Source: Ipomoea triloba (taxonomy: Eukaryota; Streptophyta; Magnoliopsida; Solanales; Convolvulaceae). From it: a DNA stretch of 64,000 nucleotides. Of the stretch, positions 33,350 through 43,563 are shown piece after piece (the stretch's first letter is position 1; every line of letters begins with the position of its first letter). Location of the stretch: contig NC_044917.1 of NCBI RefSeq assembly GCF_003576645.1, positions 7,236,507-7,300,506 on the forward strand, written 5' to 3'. The notes under the pieces are model-generated. The model saw only the letters and a program-made list of their open reading frames with translations. It did not search any database and had not been told where the DNA came from. The position numbers and the translations under genes are program-made.

Positions 33350-35734
33350 ATGGTGAGCAGACCGTGCGCTACTCCTTCTGGAGATATATTCGAATTTCTG
33401 AATTACATTTGGCAACAATGGAGCATCCAAGCCATTGTTCTGGGCAGTCTAGCCTTCCAGATTGTGCTCATTTTTTCAGCTCCTACAAGAATACGCACCA
33501 AGAACAGCTCTCGTATCGTTACTCTCTGGAGTGTGTATCTCCTAGCTGACTATATCGCTACATTTGGCATAGCCCTCATCAACAATGACAGCAAAATTGA
33601 TGAATCCTCCACTTCCTGCGGTGCATTTAAAGACGACAACGCCATTGCGGCTCTCTGGGCTCCGTTCCTCTTGCTCCACTTGGGCGGGCCAGACACCATC
33701 ACCGCTTTCGCTATCGAGGACAACGAGCTATGGACACGCCATTTGGTAACCATGATTGCACAGGTTCTGGCGGTTCTACTGGTTTTTTACCGATACGGCA
33801 TTCTGGAGAATAATAGGTTTTTAATCCCAACAGCGCTCATCTTTATAGCCGGGGTAATCAAGTGTGGTGAACGGATCCGTTCCTTGAGTCTGGCGTCTCA
33901 GGACAGTTTGAAGAAGTCAATGCGCGAACCTCCCGATGCCGGACCTGACTATCATCAGCTAATGGAGGAGATGGCATCTAAGCAGGCGGCCAGTCTTCCC
34001 GTCACTATCGATATTAACCGTGAGAAAGGAGCCAAAGCTGATGATGTGGACGATGTTGTTGATATAACACAGAAATATAAGGAGCTGGAAGAGCTTGAAG
34101 TTATAAAGCATGGGTACAAGTTCTTCAGGATCTTCAAAGGCCTCATTGTTGATCACATGTTTAGCTTCCTGGAACGCGACGACAGTAGGAGATTCTACAG
34201 ATCATTAGAGTATAATGATGCTTTTAGAGTGATGGAAATGGAGCTCAACTTCATCTACGATGCCATGTTCACCAAGCTGAGTGCTGTCCAATGCATCTTA
34301 GGCTACATTTTCCGTTTTATTAGCACTGCTCTACTTATAGCTGCAACCCTCATATTCTCCCGCCAATCGCATCACCATATACATCTGAGCGACATCATGG
34401 TCACCTATTTCTTGCTTGGCGGTGGTGTTGCCTTAGATTTGATTGCGATATTGGAGCTCATCTTTTCTAAGTGGACCATAGCGGCTCTACTTGTGGGTTC
34501 AGAGAAGAGTGTTACTGCAAGCGCCTCCGCCCCGAACTGGAGGAAAACGGTAGCCGAAGTGATTAAAACAGTGAAGGGAATCATTCCGACCAAGCGTTGG
34601 TCGGAGGAAATGCATCAATATAGCTTCATCAATCACAGCTTACACACACGAAAGTGGCCAAATTGGGTTTCCTATATCATCGACAAGTTTGGGCTGACCG
34701 AGGCGGTTTGTTCTTGTCTATATGGTAAAACTCAACAAGTTGAGGAAAAAATGAAATACCTGATTTTCAATGAGATCAAGAAAAAGGGTATGCAGGCAAT
34801 CAACACAAGTTTTGGTAGGGAGATTGCTTCGTCTAAAGGAGAATGGACACTCCTTGACTATAGCAATTGCGACCCATATATTCATTTCAGCGTTAGCCAA
34901 GATGTGGACTACGATGAGTGTGTGCTAATGTGGCATATTGCTACTGAGATATTTTATTTCAGTAGTTCCAGAGCAACTTCTAGTAGTGATGATTATGGTT
35001 GTAATGCAGATATATGTAGACATATCTCAGAATATCTGTTGTATCTTTTGGTGATGGAGCGTAAAATGATTACTGTGGATAACAAATTCAGAGACACCTT
35101 CGAGGAAGCCAATAAGTTCTTCAACAGAGGAAAGCAGAAAAAAGCTGCATTGGGGAGCTACTTCTCCGCCTGTGAAACATTCTTCAAAAATGTCAAGGAC
35201 TCATGCGGCTTGTACTTGTATTCCATGGTGTTATCCACATGGGAAGATATCAAGTACGTGTTTACCCTCGAATGCTTCACAACAGAGGGGAGAGAGAGGA
35301 AGCCAACCATGTGGGAAGAACACCAGTACATATTGGAAGACGAGAAAAGAAAAAAAACCTGTAACAAGCTAAAAGTAGTGAGACGACCACAAGTGATGCC
35401 GTCGGAAGTGAAGGGAGATCGAAGTAAGTCGGTGTTGTTTCATGCGTGTATACTTGCAGGTCATCTGGAGAAGCTGTGCCGTCCATCCCCAGAAGATATG
35501 TGTCCCTACACTGAAAATGAAGTGTGGGAAATGATGAGTAAAGTGTGGGTAGAGTTGTTGTCATATGGAGCATGCCATTGCAGAGGAGACACTCATGCTC
35601 AATCCCTAACCAAAGGTGGAGAGCTGCGCACATTTGTTTGGCTTTTGATGGCGCATTTTGGACTGGGAGAGCAGTTCAGAAACGACCTCGGACCCTCCCG
35701 TGTAAAGTTGATTGTGGGAAAGGAGTTCAACTAA
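33350..35734 (+). CDS. DUF4220/DUF594 multi-pass membrane protein, copy 1
   Basis: Intronless ORF of 794 aa. DUF4220 proteins are plant-specific membrane proteins of unknown function. The N-terminal part has several hydrophobic segments (about 20-40, 60-85, 100-125, 135-180, 320-345 and 355-385) and the conserved PTRIRTKNSS, LWAPFLLLHLGGPDTITAF and EDNELWTRH. The C-terminal DUF594 stretch (about 695-790) contains DRSKSVLFHACILAGHL, VWVELLSYGACHCRGD and WLLMAHFGLGEQF. The start at 33350 gives MVSRPCATPSGDIFEFL and is the first ATG of the frame; copy 2 aligns from about residue 13. Copy 2, 3.6 kb downstream, is very similar along its whole length. The frame is intact, so it is likely functional. 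Confidence 0.9.
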   Translation: MVSRPCATPSGDIFEFLNYIWQQWSIQAIVLGSLAFQIVLIFSAPTRIRTKNSSRIVTLWSVYLLADYIATFGIALINNDSKIDESSTSCGAFKDDNAIAALWAPFLLLHLGGPDTITAFAIEDNELWTRHLVTMIAQVLAVLLVFYRYGILENNRFLIPTALIFIAGVIKCGERIRSLSLASQDSLKKSMREPPDAGPDYHQLMEEMASKQAASLPVTIDINREKGAKADDVDDVVDITQKYKELEELEVIKHGYKFFRIFKGLIVDHMFSFLERDDSRRFYRSLEYNDAFRVMEMELNFIYDAMFTKLSAVQCILGYIFRFISTALLIAATLIFSRQSHHHIHLSDIMVTYFLLGGGVALDLIAILELIFSKWTIAALLVGSEKSVTASASAPNWRKTVAEVIKTVKGIIPTKRWSEEMHQYSFINHSLHTRKWPNWVSYIIDKFGLTEAVCSCLYGKTQQVEEKMKYLIFNEIKKKGMQAINTSFGREIASSKGEWTLLDYSNCDPYIHFSVSQDVDYDECVLMWHIATEIFYFSSSRATSSSDDYGCNADICRHISEYLLYLLVMERKMITVDNKFRDTFEEANKFFNRGKQKKAALGSYFSACETFFKNVKDSCGLYLYSMVLSTWEDIKYVFTLECFTTEGRERKPTMWEEHQYILEDEKRKKTCNKLKVVRRPQVMPSEVKGDRSKSVLFHACILAGHLEKLCRPSPEDMCPYTENEVWEMMSKVWVELLSYGACHCRGDTHAQSLTKGGELRTFVWLLMAHFGLGEQFRNDLGPSRVKLIVGKEFN

Positions 35735-36204
35735 TCACACGTACACCTACTCATTCCATTGCCCTGCTTTCAATGCCCTACTATACACTTTTGTGTTTTA
35801 ATCTGCAGGAAATTTGATTTAAGTGTTTATAGAAGAAAACTTATAAGACATACAGCCCTCTACTGTTTTTGGGCTCAAAATTTTTAGAGATTCAAGATAT
35901 AAATAAGTTTTGATGCGCCTTGCACAGGCTCGTGTTGTAGGGCGCACATGTCAATGTTTACTATCCTATTTAAGTTTTGTTTTCAATCCTTTTGAGCAAC
36001 TAACTTTTCAATCCAAGATCTGAGAGACATGACACAAGACTTCTTTCAAGGTTTCAACCATGCTTTGGAAGACAACTTTACAGCGCGGTTTACTTCATTT
36101 CTCTTTTTCATTTTCCAGGCCAGTTTTCTAATTTTCATTCTTCATTTCTTCCAATTTTCCATTTCTCTTCTCGTGCCGTCGTGCGGCCCGATGCATTTAT
36201 ACAT

Positions 36205-36420
36205 ATCTTGGTGGTGCACCCACTCCTAGTGCACCACAGGACACTCATAAGTACACCACAAATCGCTCATAAGTACACCACACCTGAGCACATTGTGCAC
36301 CACCGAAATATATATAGTGTAAGAAATTATCAAAATGTCACTATATTTTTTTTTCATTAATTCACCACAGACCAGCATTTTGTGGTACACCACAATTGAC
36401 TCAAAACTGACAAAATTCTT
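36205..36420. repeat. Cluster of GTGCACCAC motifs
   Basis: GGTGCACCCACTCCTAGTGC is a quasi-palindrome. It is followed by repeated GTACACCACA and GTGCACCACC motifs at 36250, 36275, 36295 and 36390. Similar GTGGTGCACC text occurs at 46036 and 63268. Probably the end of a mobile element; the family is not identified. Confidence 0.4.
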
Positions 36421-36489
36421 AACTGTGATGATATGATAATATGTGAAAGCATTTAATATAATTGATTACGTACAAATTGAAACCTATTA

Positions 36490-36606
36490 ATAGATATTAC
36501 ATGATTAGTTCACAATTCGTGATAAAACAAACAAACTTAATCGATTACGTACAAATCGATGGTAAAACAAACAAACTTAATTGATTACGTACAAATCGAT
36601 GGCAAA
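36490..36606. repeat. About 43-bp tandem repeat (two copies)
   Basis: AAAACAAACAAACTTAATYG followed by ATTACGTACAAATCGATGG occurs twice in a row. Part of the unit also appears at 36463. A longer block (AATTGAARCCTATTMATAG to CGTGATAAAACA) flanks the next element on both sides, at about 36475-36530 and 36890-36950. Confidence 0.65.
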
Positions 36607-36884
36607 TTATATCATGGACTAGGGTCTATATTGTATTGTATAGACTTTGGTCCAAAAATAACATTTAGACTCTGTATTATTTGTAGTTGACACATTTTGA
36701 TGACATGTTGTACTTGTAATTGACAATTTTTGTACATGTAGTTATTATATTATTTGTCAACAATTATCAAGTTATTTGTTTACATGTACAGTTAACGGTA
36801 GATACATAATATGTTAACTATTGAGGGTACAGAACTTCTGTATCAAGGCTCATAATGTAATATGAACCACGGTCCATGGTATAA
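36607..36884. mobile_element. TIR element ending in TTATATCATGGAC / GTCCATGGTATAA
   Basis: Terminal 13-bp inverted repeats match at 12 positions. The interior is rich in TTGACA and TGTAC motifs. The ends are like those of the element at 6232-6825 and the tail at 42810-42840, so this appears to be one dispersed TIR family. Confidence 0.55.
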
Positions 36885-37481
36885 CAATTGCAAATTGAAG
36901 CCTATTCATAGATCGATATTGCATGATTTAGTGCATAATTCGTGATAAAACACATACACAATCTCATTAGGGACTAAATAAAAAGTGAACTTTGATTTAT
37001 GGAAGTGTGGATAATTGATAGTTTACCCAGATCTTTGAATAGCACTGATTTTACATAGAATAACGTTACTCACACGTTTAGAACAAAGATTGAAAACTGA
37101 TAGAAGCTAAAAACAAAGCACAATTATCGATCAGCTTGAAGATTAGACTTCTACGGAGTATTTGTTATGACTTGGGAGTATTAAACTTGGCAAGGTTTTG
37201 GATTTCTTTTCACACATAAAAGAACATTATATTATTTAGAATAATGTTATTTTTTCCCTTACATTTACCTTGTGCCCAATAATTTTGTTTCGAGTGCACA
37301 TTTTCCTTCTTCGAGTGCATATTTTCCCTTCTTCAAGTGCATTATTATGATTTATGAGCAATGTTTTCTTTGCAACAATGGCAATAACTTCTCTCCTCAG
37401 CATAACCGGTGGTTGTTTAATTTCCTGAGTCTGTCTGTCTTCTTGTGATTCGGGTCGGATGCTTTTTGCTCAATTACTCTG

Positions 37482-37483
<2 letters not shown>

Positions 37484-37531
<48 letters not shown>
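37484..37531. repeat. (AT)n microsatellite
   Basis: About 24 uninterrupted AT dinucleotides in the upstream region of DUF4220 copy 2. Other AT runs are at 32167-32206, 43528-43560 and 54172-54193. Confidence 0.95.
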
Positions 37532-37538
<7 letters not shown>

Positions 37539-37939
37539 AAGGAGTAAGGTCCTAGAATGTTGGAACGCAGAATAATGAGATACCACAGAATGCAAGTCTG
37601 TAAGACAATGGTCTTCTTGACAACTAGTGATGGCTTGTTTTGTACTATATATAAAATGCTTAAATATATGTGAGGAGTATCTTTAACTTTAATTTTTCTG
37701 TCTTTCTTCTTTAATAAAGCCAAGCATATATTTATCTATATGTTACACTTTCTCTGCACGCAGTCTCACTCTTGCAACAAAGAGATAATAATTGGGTAGG
37801 CTAGCTGTATATTGTATTAGCCAAAGCGTAGTGCACATGTTTCATGTCACTGATTTTTATTTTTATTTTTTGGCAGGGAATTACGTCTTACACACGTCTA
37901 GAACAAATTAAAAACTGGAAAAAGTTGTAAGCAAATCAG

Positions 37940-38085
37940 AATGGTAGGACCAATCAAATAGATGAAGGGTCTGGATTTTCTGGTTTTGCCATTGGTTTCT
38001 ATTTAAGGAAATCATGGTGTGGTGATAGTCGTCGCTGAATCATATCATGCAAGGAAGGGCAACCCTCCAGGAAGCTAGGAACCCA
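37940..38085 (+). promoter_or_regulatory. Conserved leader/promoter block, DUF4220 unit 2
   Basis: CCAATCA at 37950 and TCTATTTAAGG near 37998-38008, then GCAAGGAAGGGCAACC and CAGGAAGCTAGGAACCC. Near-identical to 31195-31330 in order and spacing. Confidence 0.5.
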
Positions 38086-38384
38086 ATAGTAGTATGTTTA
38101 CACTGCATTTCTTTTTATGTTTATAATATTATGTTTAGCTGCTTATGCATAATAATGGAAACACATATCTTCTACTTTTTCAGAGCAGACAATTGTGAGC
38201 TTGCTCAACATTCAGGTACTACTAAGTATGCTGTTCTTTCCCACATTCCTTTAATTATATTATTCTTTCATGTTACAGCTTTGAGAGTTCAACTTGTAAC
38301 TTTTTTGAGTGATAAGGAAATTGAAACTCACAGTAGGTAAATCATCCTAGGTTAGTTGCTCCTACTAGGATTTCTTGTAACCTT

Positions 38385-38620
38385 GTAGTTAAAAGTTACT
38401 CCGTAATGAATAGTCTAATTAACCAACTTGGCTAGGGTTGCTCTCAATTAAATATATATATATTATCTTTTTACTATTTTACATATACACATTTTTTGAG
38501 TGACGAGAGAAATTCGCAATTACTATTCAAAAGTGTTCAGGGATAAACCCCATCTAGATTGTTTATAAATGATTGACTCAAACTAAAAAGATTGCTAGGT
38601 TGCTCAGCCCACATATAGAA
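38385..38620 (-). mobile_element. Degenerate SINE copy
   Basis: On the minus strand AACCCTAGCCAAGTTGGTTA and TAACTTTTAACTACAAGGTT resemble the box A region and the following text of the SINE family in the VAP4-type gene. The box B Cs are mutated. An (AT)n stretch interrupts it. Confidence 0.4.
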
Positions 38621-39251
38621 TTTTAAAGGCATATGTATAAGCATTTTAAAACTAAAATTTTAAAACACCCCCTGCACACTTTTACAATGTGTTACAATAA
38701 TGTGTTTTGAAAATTTGCATGCACCTTGTGTTTTATCAGAAGTATATAAGGGGAGAGTATAAATTTTCATAGTATAAAACACTCCTACAACATTGTAGTT
38801 CACAATATTATAATTTTTTCATGTATGTATGTATATATAATTATAATAAAAGTCAATAATATTAGTTTGAAGCTAAATAAAAATTATGTTGGTAGTATAA
38901 CTTTTTTTTTTTTTGTTCTTTTATGTTATACATTTATATATTTTTTTCCCAATTTTACTTTTCACATTTAACTTTTGATATTTTCTTTACCCTTAGTCCT
39001 TGGCGCTAATTAAAAAAAATATGTTAGCAGTATAAGTGACATTAAATATTTTTTTAATGCTTTATTTTTTATGTTATTCACTTATATCCCATTACCAATT
39101 ATGCTTTTCATATATTTTTCCTTTTTGCCAATTCTACCATTACCATGAAAGTTGACCGATTAAATTTTCAAATAAAAATTAAAATTTGGTTTATTGTGTT
39201 TGCATTGGTGGAAGGGCATGACTTGATACAAAATTGAAGTCTATGTTAATA

Positions 39252-39409
39252 GTTGGATTGTACATTTATGTTTATATATTATTTATGCTCTGCAGGGCAC
39301 TGGGTAAGAATGAGTAGTCCAAGTTCAATGGTTGGATTGCACATTTATGTTTATATATTATTTATGCTCTGCAGGGCAGTGGGTAAGAATGAGTAGTCAA
39401 AGTTCAATG
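39252..39409 (+). repeat. 79-bp tandem duplication across the start of DUF4220 copy 2
   Basis: Copies at 39252-39330 and 39331-39409 differ at three positions. Each holds a splice-acceptor-like CTCTGCAG followed by GGGTAAGAATGAGTAGT. The second copy supplies the ATG at 39389. The first supplies an ATG at 39310 that is 79 bases away and therefore out of frame. Confidence 0.95.
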
Positions 39410-41908
39410 GGGATGAGAGGCGCAGATGGTAATCCTGCAAATAGAAATATATTCTCATTTCTGAATGATATTTGGCAACAATGGAACATCCAAACCATCG
39501 TTCTGGCCAGTCTAGCCTTCCAGATAGTGCTAATATTTGCAGCTCCTACAAGAACACGAGCCAAGGGCAGCTTTCGTGTGGTCACACTCTGGAGTGTGTA
39601 TCTGCTAGCGGACTATATCGCTACATATGCCATAGGCCTCATCAACAATGGCAGCCAAATTCAAGGTACAAATGATGAAGCTACGGAGGCTTGCGGCTCA
39701 TTTAAACACATGGAACTTGCGCCTCTCTGGGCTCCTTTCCTCTTGCTCCATTTGGGTGGCCCCGACACCATCACCGCTTTCGCTATTGAGGACAACGAGC
39801 TCTGGCTCCGCCATTTGCTAAGCTTGTTCGTTCAGCTTTTCTCGGTTCTGCTTGTGTTTTACCGCTACCGGATTCACAAGAGTAGATTCTTAATCCCAAC
39901 GGGGCTCACTTTTATCGCCGGGGTCATTAAGTACGCGGAACGGACCCGTTCCTTGAATCTGGCGTCCCTGGCGAATTTGAAGAAGTCGATGCGCGAGGAG
40001 CCTGATGCCGGGCCTGATTACGCCCAGCTTATGGAGGAGATGTCGTCTAAGCAGGCGGCGAATCTTCCCGTCACGATTGATATTAACCGTGAGAAAGGAG
40101 CCAAAGCTGATGATATGGACGATGTTGTTGATATGACACAAAAATATCAGGCCCTGGAAGAGCTTGAAGTTATAAAGCACGGGTACAAGTTCTTCAGGGT
40201 CTTCAAAGGCCTGATTGTTGATCACATGTTTAGCTTCCTGGAGCGGGACGAGAGTAGGAGATTCTACAGATCATTGGAGTTTAAGGATGCTTTTAGAGTG
40301 ATGGAAATGGAGCTCAACTTCATCTACGATGCCATGTTCACCAAGCTGAGCGCCGTCCGTAGCATCTTCGGCTACATTTTCCGTTTCATTTGCACCGCTC
40401 TGCTTGTATCCGCAACCGTCACATTCTCCCTGTCCCTGAAGAATTCGCCGCATCATATACATCCGGGCGACATAATTGTCACGTATTTCTTGCTGGGCGG
40501 TGGTGTTGCCTTAGATTTGATTGCGATTATGGAGCTCATCTTTTCCAAGTGGACCATAGCGGCTCTACTTGTGGATTCAGAGAAGAGTGTTACTGCAAGC
40601 ACATCCGCCCGGAACTGGAGGAAAACGGTGGCCAAAGGGATTAAAAGAGTGAAGGGAATCATTCCGACCAAGCGTTGGTCGGAGGAAATGCATCAGTATA
40701 GCTTCATCAATCACTGCTTACACAAGTGGCCGGATTGGGTTACCTATCTGATCGACCAGGTCGGGCTGACCGAGATGGTTTGTTCTTGTCTATATGGTAA
40801 AACTCGAGATGTTGATGAAAGATTGAAGATGATTATTTTCGAGGAGATCAAGAAAAAGGGAAAGCAGGCAACCAAAACCAGTGTTGCTAAGGAGATTTCT
40901 TCGTCTAAAGGAGAATGGACACTCCTTGACTATAATTGTGGTCCAGAAATTCATTTCAGCGTTAGCCAAGACGTGGACTATGATGAGTGTGTCCTATTGT
41001 GGCATATTGCTACTGAGATATTTTATTTCAGTAATTCCAAAGCAAAAACTCGGGATATCGAAGCTGCAGCAAAATCTGTTGAAAATAATCCTCAGCAGCC
41101 GCAGAAGAAGCAGGAGGAGAATGCGGGTGACTCATCATCAAAACAGGATAATGATGTTCATGATGCAGAGATATGCAGATACATCTCAGAATACTTGCTG
41201 TATCTGTTGGTGATTGAGAGGAAAATGACTGCTGCAGTGGCAGGCATTGTAGAAATCAGGTTCAGAGACACCTGTAAGGAAGCCACCAATTTCTTCAGCA
41301 GACAGCCAAAGCAGAAAAAAGCTGAAGGGGGGAGCTGCTTCTCCTCCTGCTGCCATTTTCTCCATGAAACATTCAAAAATGTCAAAAAATCATGCCGCTT
41401 GTACTTGTATTCCATGGTGTTATCCACATGGGAAGACATCAAGTACGTGTTTACCCTCAAATGCTTCACAGAAAAGGTGAGAAAGAGGAAGCCAACCAAG
41501 TGGGAAGAAGAACAGAACAGATTGGAAGACAAGAAAAGAAAAGAAGCGTGTGAGAATCTAAAATCAGTGAATCCACAAGTGAGGCCGTCGGAAGTGAAGG
41601 GAGATCGAAGCAAGTCACTGTTGTTCGACGCGTGTATACTTGCAGCTCATCTGGAGAGGCTGTGCAAGAGCAATGACTTCACTGAGAATAGAGTGTGGGA
41701 AATGATGAGCAGAGTTTGGGTAGAGTTGTTGTCGTATGGAGCGTGCCATTGCAGAGGAGACGCTCATGCTCAGTACCTAGGCAAAGGGGGAGAGCTGCTC
41801 ACATTTGCTTGGCTTTTGATGGCGCATTTTGGGCTGGGAGAGCAGTTCAGAATCGAGGCCGGACACGCCAGAGCAAAGTTGATTGTGGGAAAGGAGGACA
41901 TCAACTAA
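39389..41908 (+). CDS. DUF4220/DUF594 multi-pass membrane protein, copy 2
   Basis: Intronless coding region of 839 aa from the ATG at 39389 (MSSQSSMGMRG). An extension of the frame to a TTG at 39332 lacks an ATG and lies in the duplicated acceptor region. Same architecture as copy 1: hydrophobic N-terminal DUF4220 part (FLNDIWQQW, PFLLLHLGGPDTITAF) and C-terminal DUF594 part (DRSKSLLFDACILAAHLERL, GACHCRGDAHAQ, LLMAHFGLGEQF). It differs by a hydrophilic insert at about residues 560-595 (AAAKSVENNPQQPQKKQEE) absent from copy 1, and by many substitutions. The function of the family is unknown. The frame is intact. Confidence 0.9.
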   Translation: MSSQSSMGMRGADGNPANRNIFSFLNDIWQQWNIQTIVLASLAFQIVLIFAAPTRTRAKGSFRVVTLWSVYLLADYIATYAIGLINNGSQIQGTNDEATEACGSFKHMELAPLWAPFLLLHLGGPDTITAFAIEDNELWLRHLLSLFVQLFSVLLVFYRYRIHKSRFLIPTGLTFIAGVIKYAERTRSLNLASLANLKKSMREEPDAGPDYAQLMEEMSSKQAANLPVTIDINREKGAKADDMDDVVDMTQKYQALEELEVIKHGYKFFRVFKGLIVDHMFSFLERDESRRFYRSLEFKDAFRVMEMELNFIYDAMFTKLSAVRSIFGYIFRFICTALLVSATVTFSLSLKNSPHHIHPGDIIVTYFLLGGGVALDLIAIMELIFSKWTIAALLVDSEKSVTASTSARNWRKTVAKGIKRVKGIIPTKRWSEEMHQYSFINHCLHKWPDWVTYLIDQVGLTEMVCSCLYGKTRDVDERLKMIIFEEIKKKGKQATKTSVAKEISSSKGEWTLLDYNCGPEIHFSVSQDVDYDECVLLWHIATEIFYFSNSKAKTRDIEAAAKSVENNPQQPQKKQEENAGDSSSKQDNDVHDAEICRYISEYLLYLLVIERKMTAAVAGIVEIRFRDTCKEATNFFSRQPKQKKAEGGSCFSSCCHFLHETFKNVKKSCRLYLYSMVLSTWEDIKYVFTLKCFTEKVRKRKPTKWEEEQNRLEDKKRKEACENLKSVNPQVRPSEVKGDRSKSLLFDACILAAHLERLCKSNDFTENRVWEMMSRVWVELLSYGACHCRGDAHAQYLGKGGELLTFAWLLMAHFGLGEQFRIEAGHARAKLIVGKEDIN

Positions 41909-42159
41909 ACTAATCACTTTCATTTTATTCATTTCTGCTCTGATATGCTTTAATCTCATACCATATCGGATCGAGGCCATCCAATAAATCTGTAATCATC
42001 TCATCTTTCTCCTCCGATCCGATATATCCAAAGCATTTAATTTCTTTAATTTCTTAGTTACTTACGTTGTAATAGCAGCTGGCATTATATTGTTCTGATC
42101 TACAAACTGTTACATTATTGCTCATAATTAAAGTGTTCCGTATCTGGAATATCTCTTTC

Positions 42160-42690
42160 TCATAGTCTCATCTGAAAGTAATTGCTCCTGGAATGAGATG
42201 CTGTGTCAATTTGTAAGATATATGGCCTTCTTCATGACTTACGTGGTACGTAAATTTTAGCAAGAAGTATCTTAGCTTTTTTTTTTTTTTTTTTAACTTT
42301 ATGAAAGGCAAGCATATATAAAGACATTCTTGCAACAAAGATCGAGAAGATGAGGTAGGTCTCAAATAAACATATACTCCGTATGTTTTACGCCACTGGG
42401 TTTTTGCGTCTTTCAGGCGTTTAGAATAAAAACGTATGTTCTGGAAAAAGATAAAAAGCAAAGCAGAATATATTATGAGGTTAGGGGACTTTTTTAGGAC
42501 CAATCAAATATATAAATGAATTGAAGGGTCTGGATTTTGTATTATTTGCAGTTTAAGGAGCACTTCTGTGATAGTGGTCGCCATTCGTCTATGTATATGG
42601 AAATAATCGTATCTTGCAGGCTTGACAATATATTGATATATTCGTCTCTAAATTATGCAAGGGAAACCCTCCAACGTAACTTTGCTTTAA
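42160..42690 (+). promoter_or_regulatory. Orphan third DUF4220 leader block
   Basis: Diverged relative of 31195-31330 and 37940-38085. It has CCAATCAAATA (42500), GAAGGGTCTGGATTTTG, TTTAAGGAGCA, GTGATAGTGGTCGC and ATGCAAGGGAAACCCTCCA. Upstream at 42160-42330, TGCTCCTGGAATGAGA and CAAGCATATATAAAG also match the leaders of units 1 and 2. No DUF4220 coding sequence follows. Confidence 0.5.
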
Positions 42691-42874
42691 AGTGATATTC
42701 AGATTGTGTTTTTATTGTTATTAACATATTATGTTTATTAACTAAAAACACATAATATGTTAACTACATACACATAATTTTTAGATCAAAGTCACAATAC
42801 AAGGTGGACCTTGGTCTATATATGGTATAACAATTGTTAAGGTTATTAGTTGGCCCATTAGGTCAGTTGTTATA

Positions 42875-43260
42875 TCGTGGACCATTGTCCAAAAACGGCA
42901 CCATTTCTTTCTTAAAGAAGTGATTGTCGTCAAGTCTTAACGGAGCTCCGTAAATGAAACTACAGTTCATCTCAAAACATACTGCCTCACATTTGTTTTT
43001 ATATTATCAAATGAAATTGTAGATATATCAAAATAAAAATGTAATTGTGTTGAAAAAAAACTGCAGTGTATATAAAATGAAACTGAATAATAGTTTCACA
43101 TATCTGAGTGTATATTGTCCAATGAAACTATAGTTATATCGAAATGATACTGTAGTTGTGTTGAAAGGAAACTGAATAACAGTTTCACATATTTAAGTAT
43201 ATAATGTCAAATAAAATTATAGTTATATAAAAAATGAACTGTAGTTTTATGAAAATAAAT
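42875..43260. mobile_element. Truncated copy of the 6232-type TIR element
   Basis: Begins GTTATATCGTGGACCATTG, then TAAATGAAACTACAGTTCAT, TGCCTCACATTTG and the GAAACTGTAGTTATATCGAAATG tandem motif, all as at 6232-6640. The right terminal repeat is missing. It is preceded at 42810-42840 by GGACCTTGGTC..GGTATAAC, the tail of a sister element. Confidence 0.55.
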
Positions 43261-43524
43261 ATTATTATGTAGCATAAACAGAATAGACAAGGCCCGAAAT
43301 CCAGAGACCACGTTGAATCCCTGAGATCCAGCATGGCCCAATCCCAAATCCGAAGTGTGAACGAAAAGTAAAACCCATAGCCATGAGATTGGCCCCCCGG
43401 ATGCACAGATCAGACACTGGAACCATTCAAGCAAATGACACCATCTCAGCTTAGACAAATAACGGCCAGAGTGTTATATTTTAATTAAATTTTTATGAGT
43501 GGTAAATCATATATGTATATAATA

Positions 43525-43563
<39 letters not shown>

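Noticed and set aside
36205..36600. Closely spaced repeats that might suggest a CRISPR-like array
   Set aside because: Repeats are irregular, spacers are not unique, and the organism is a plant; they look like transposon and tandem repeat sequence.
37397..37723. Minus-strand ORF with alternating Ile and Tyr
   Set aside because: Produced by an (AT)n run; not a protein.
38047..38340. 97-codon ORF between the DUF4220 genes
   Set aside because: It overlaps the conserved leader and an intron-like region; composition and sequence do not resemble a protein, and the unit 1 equivalent is not open.
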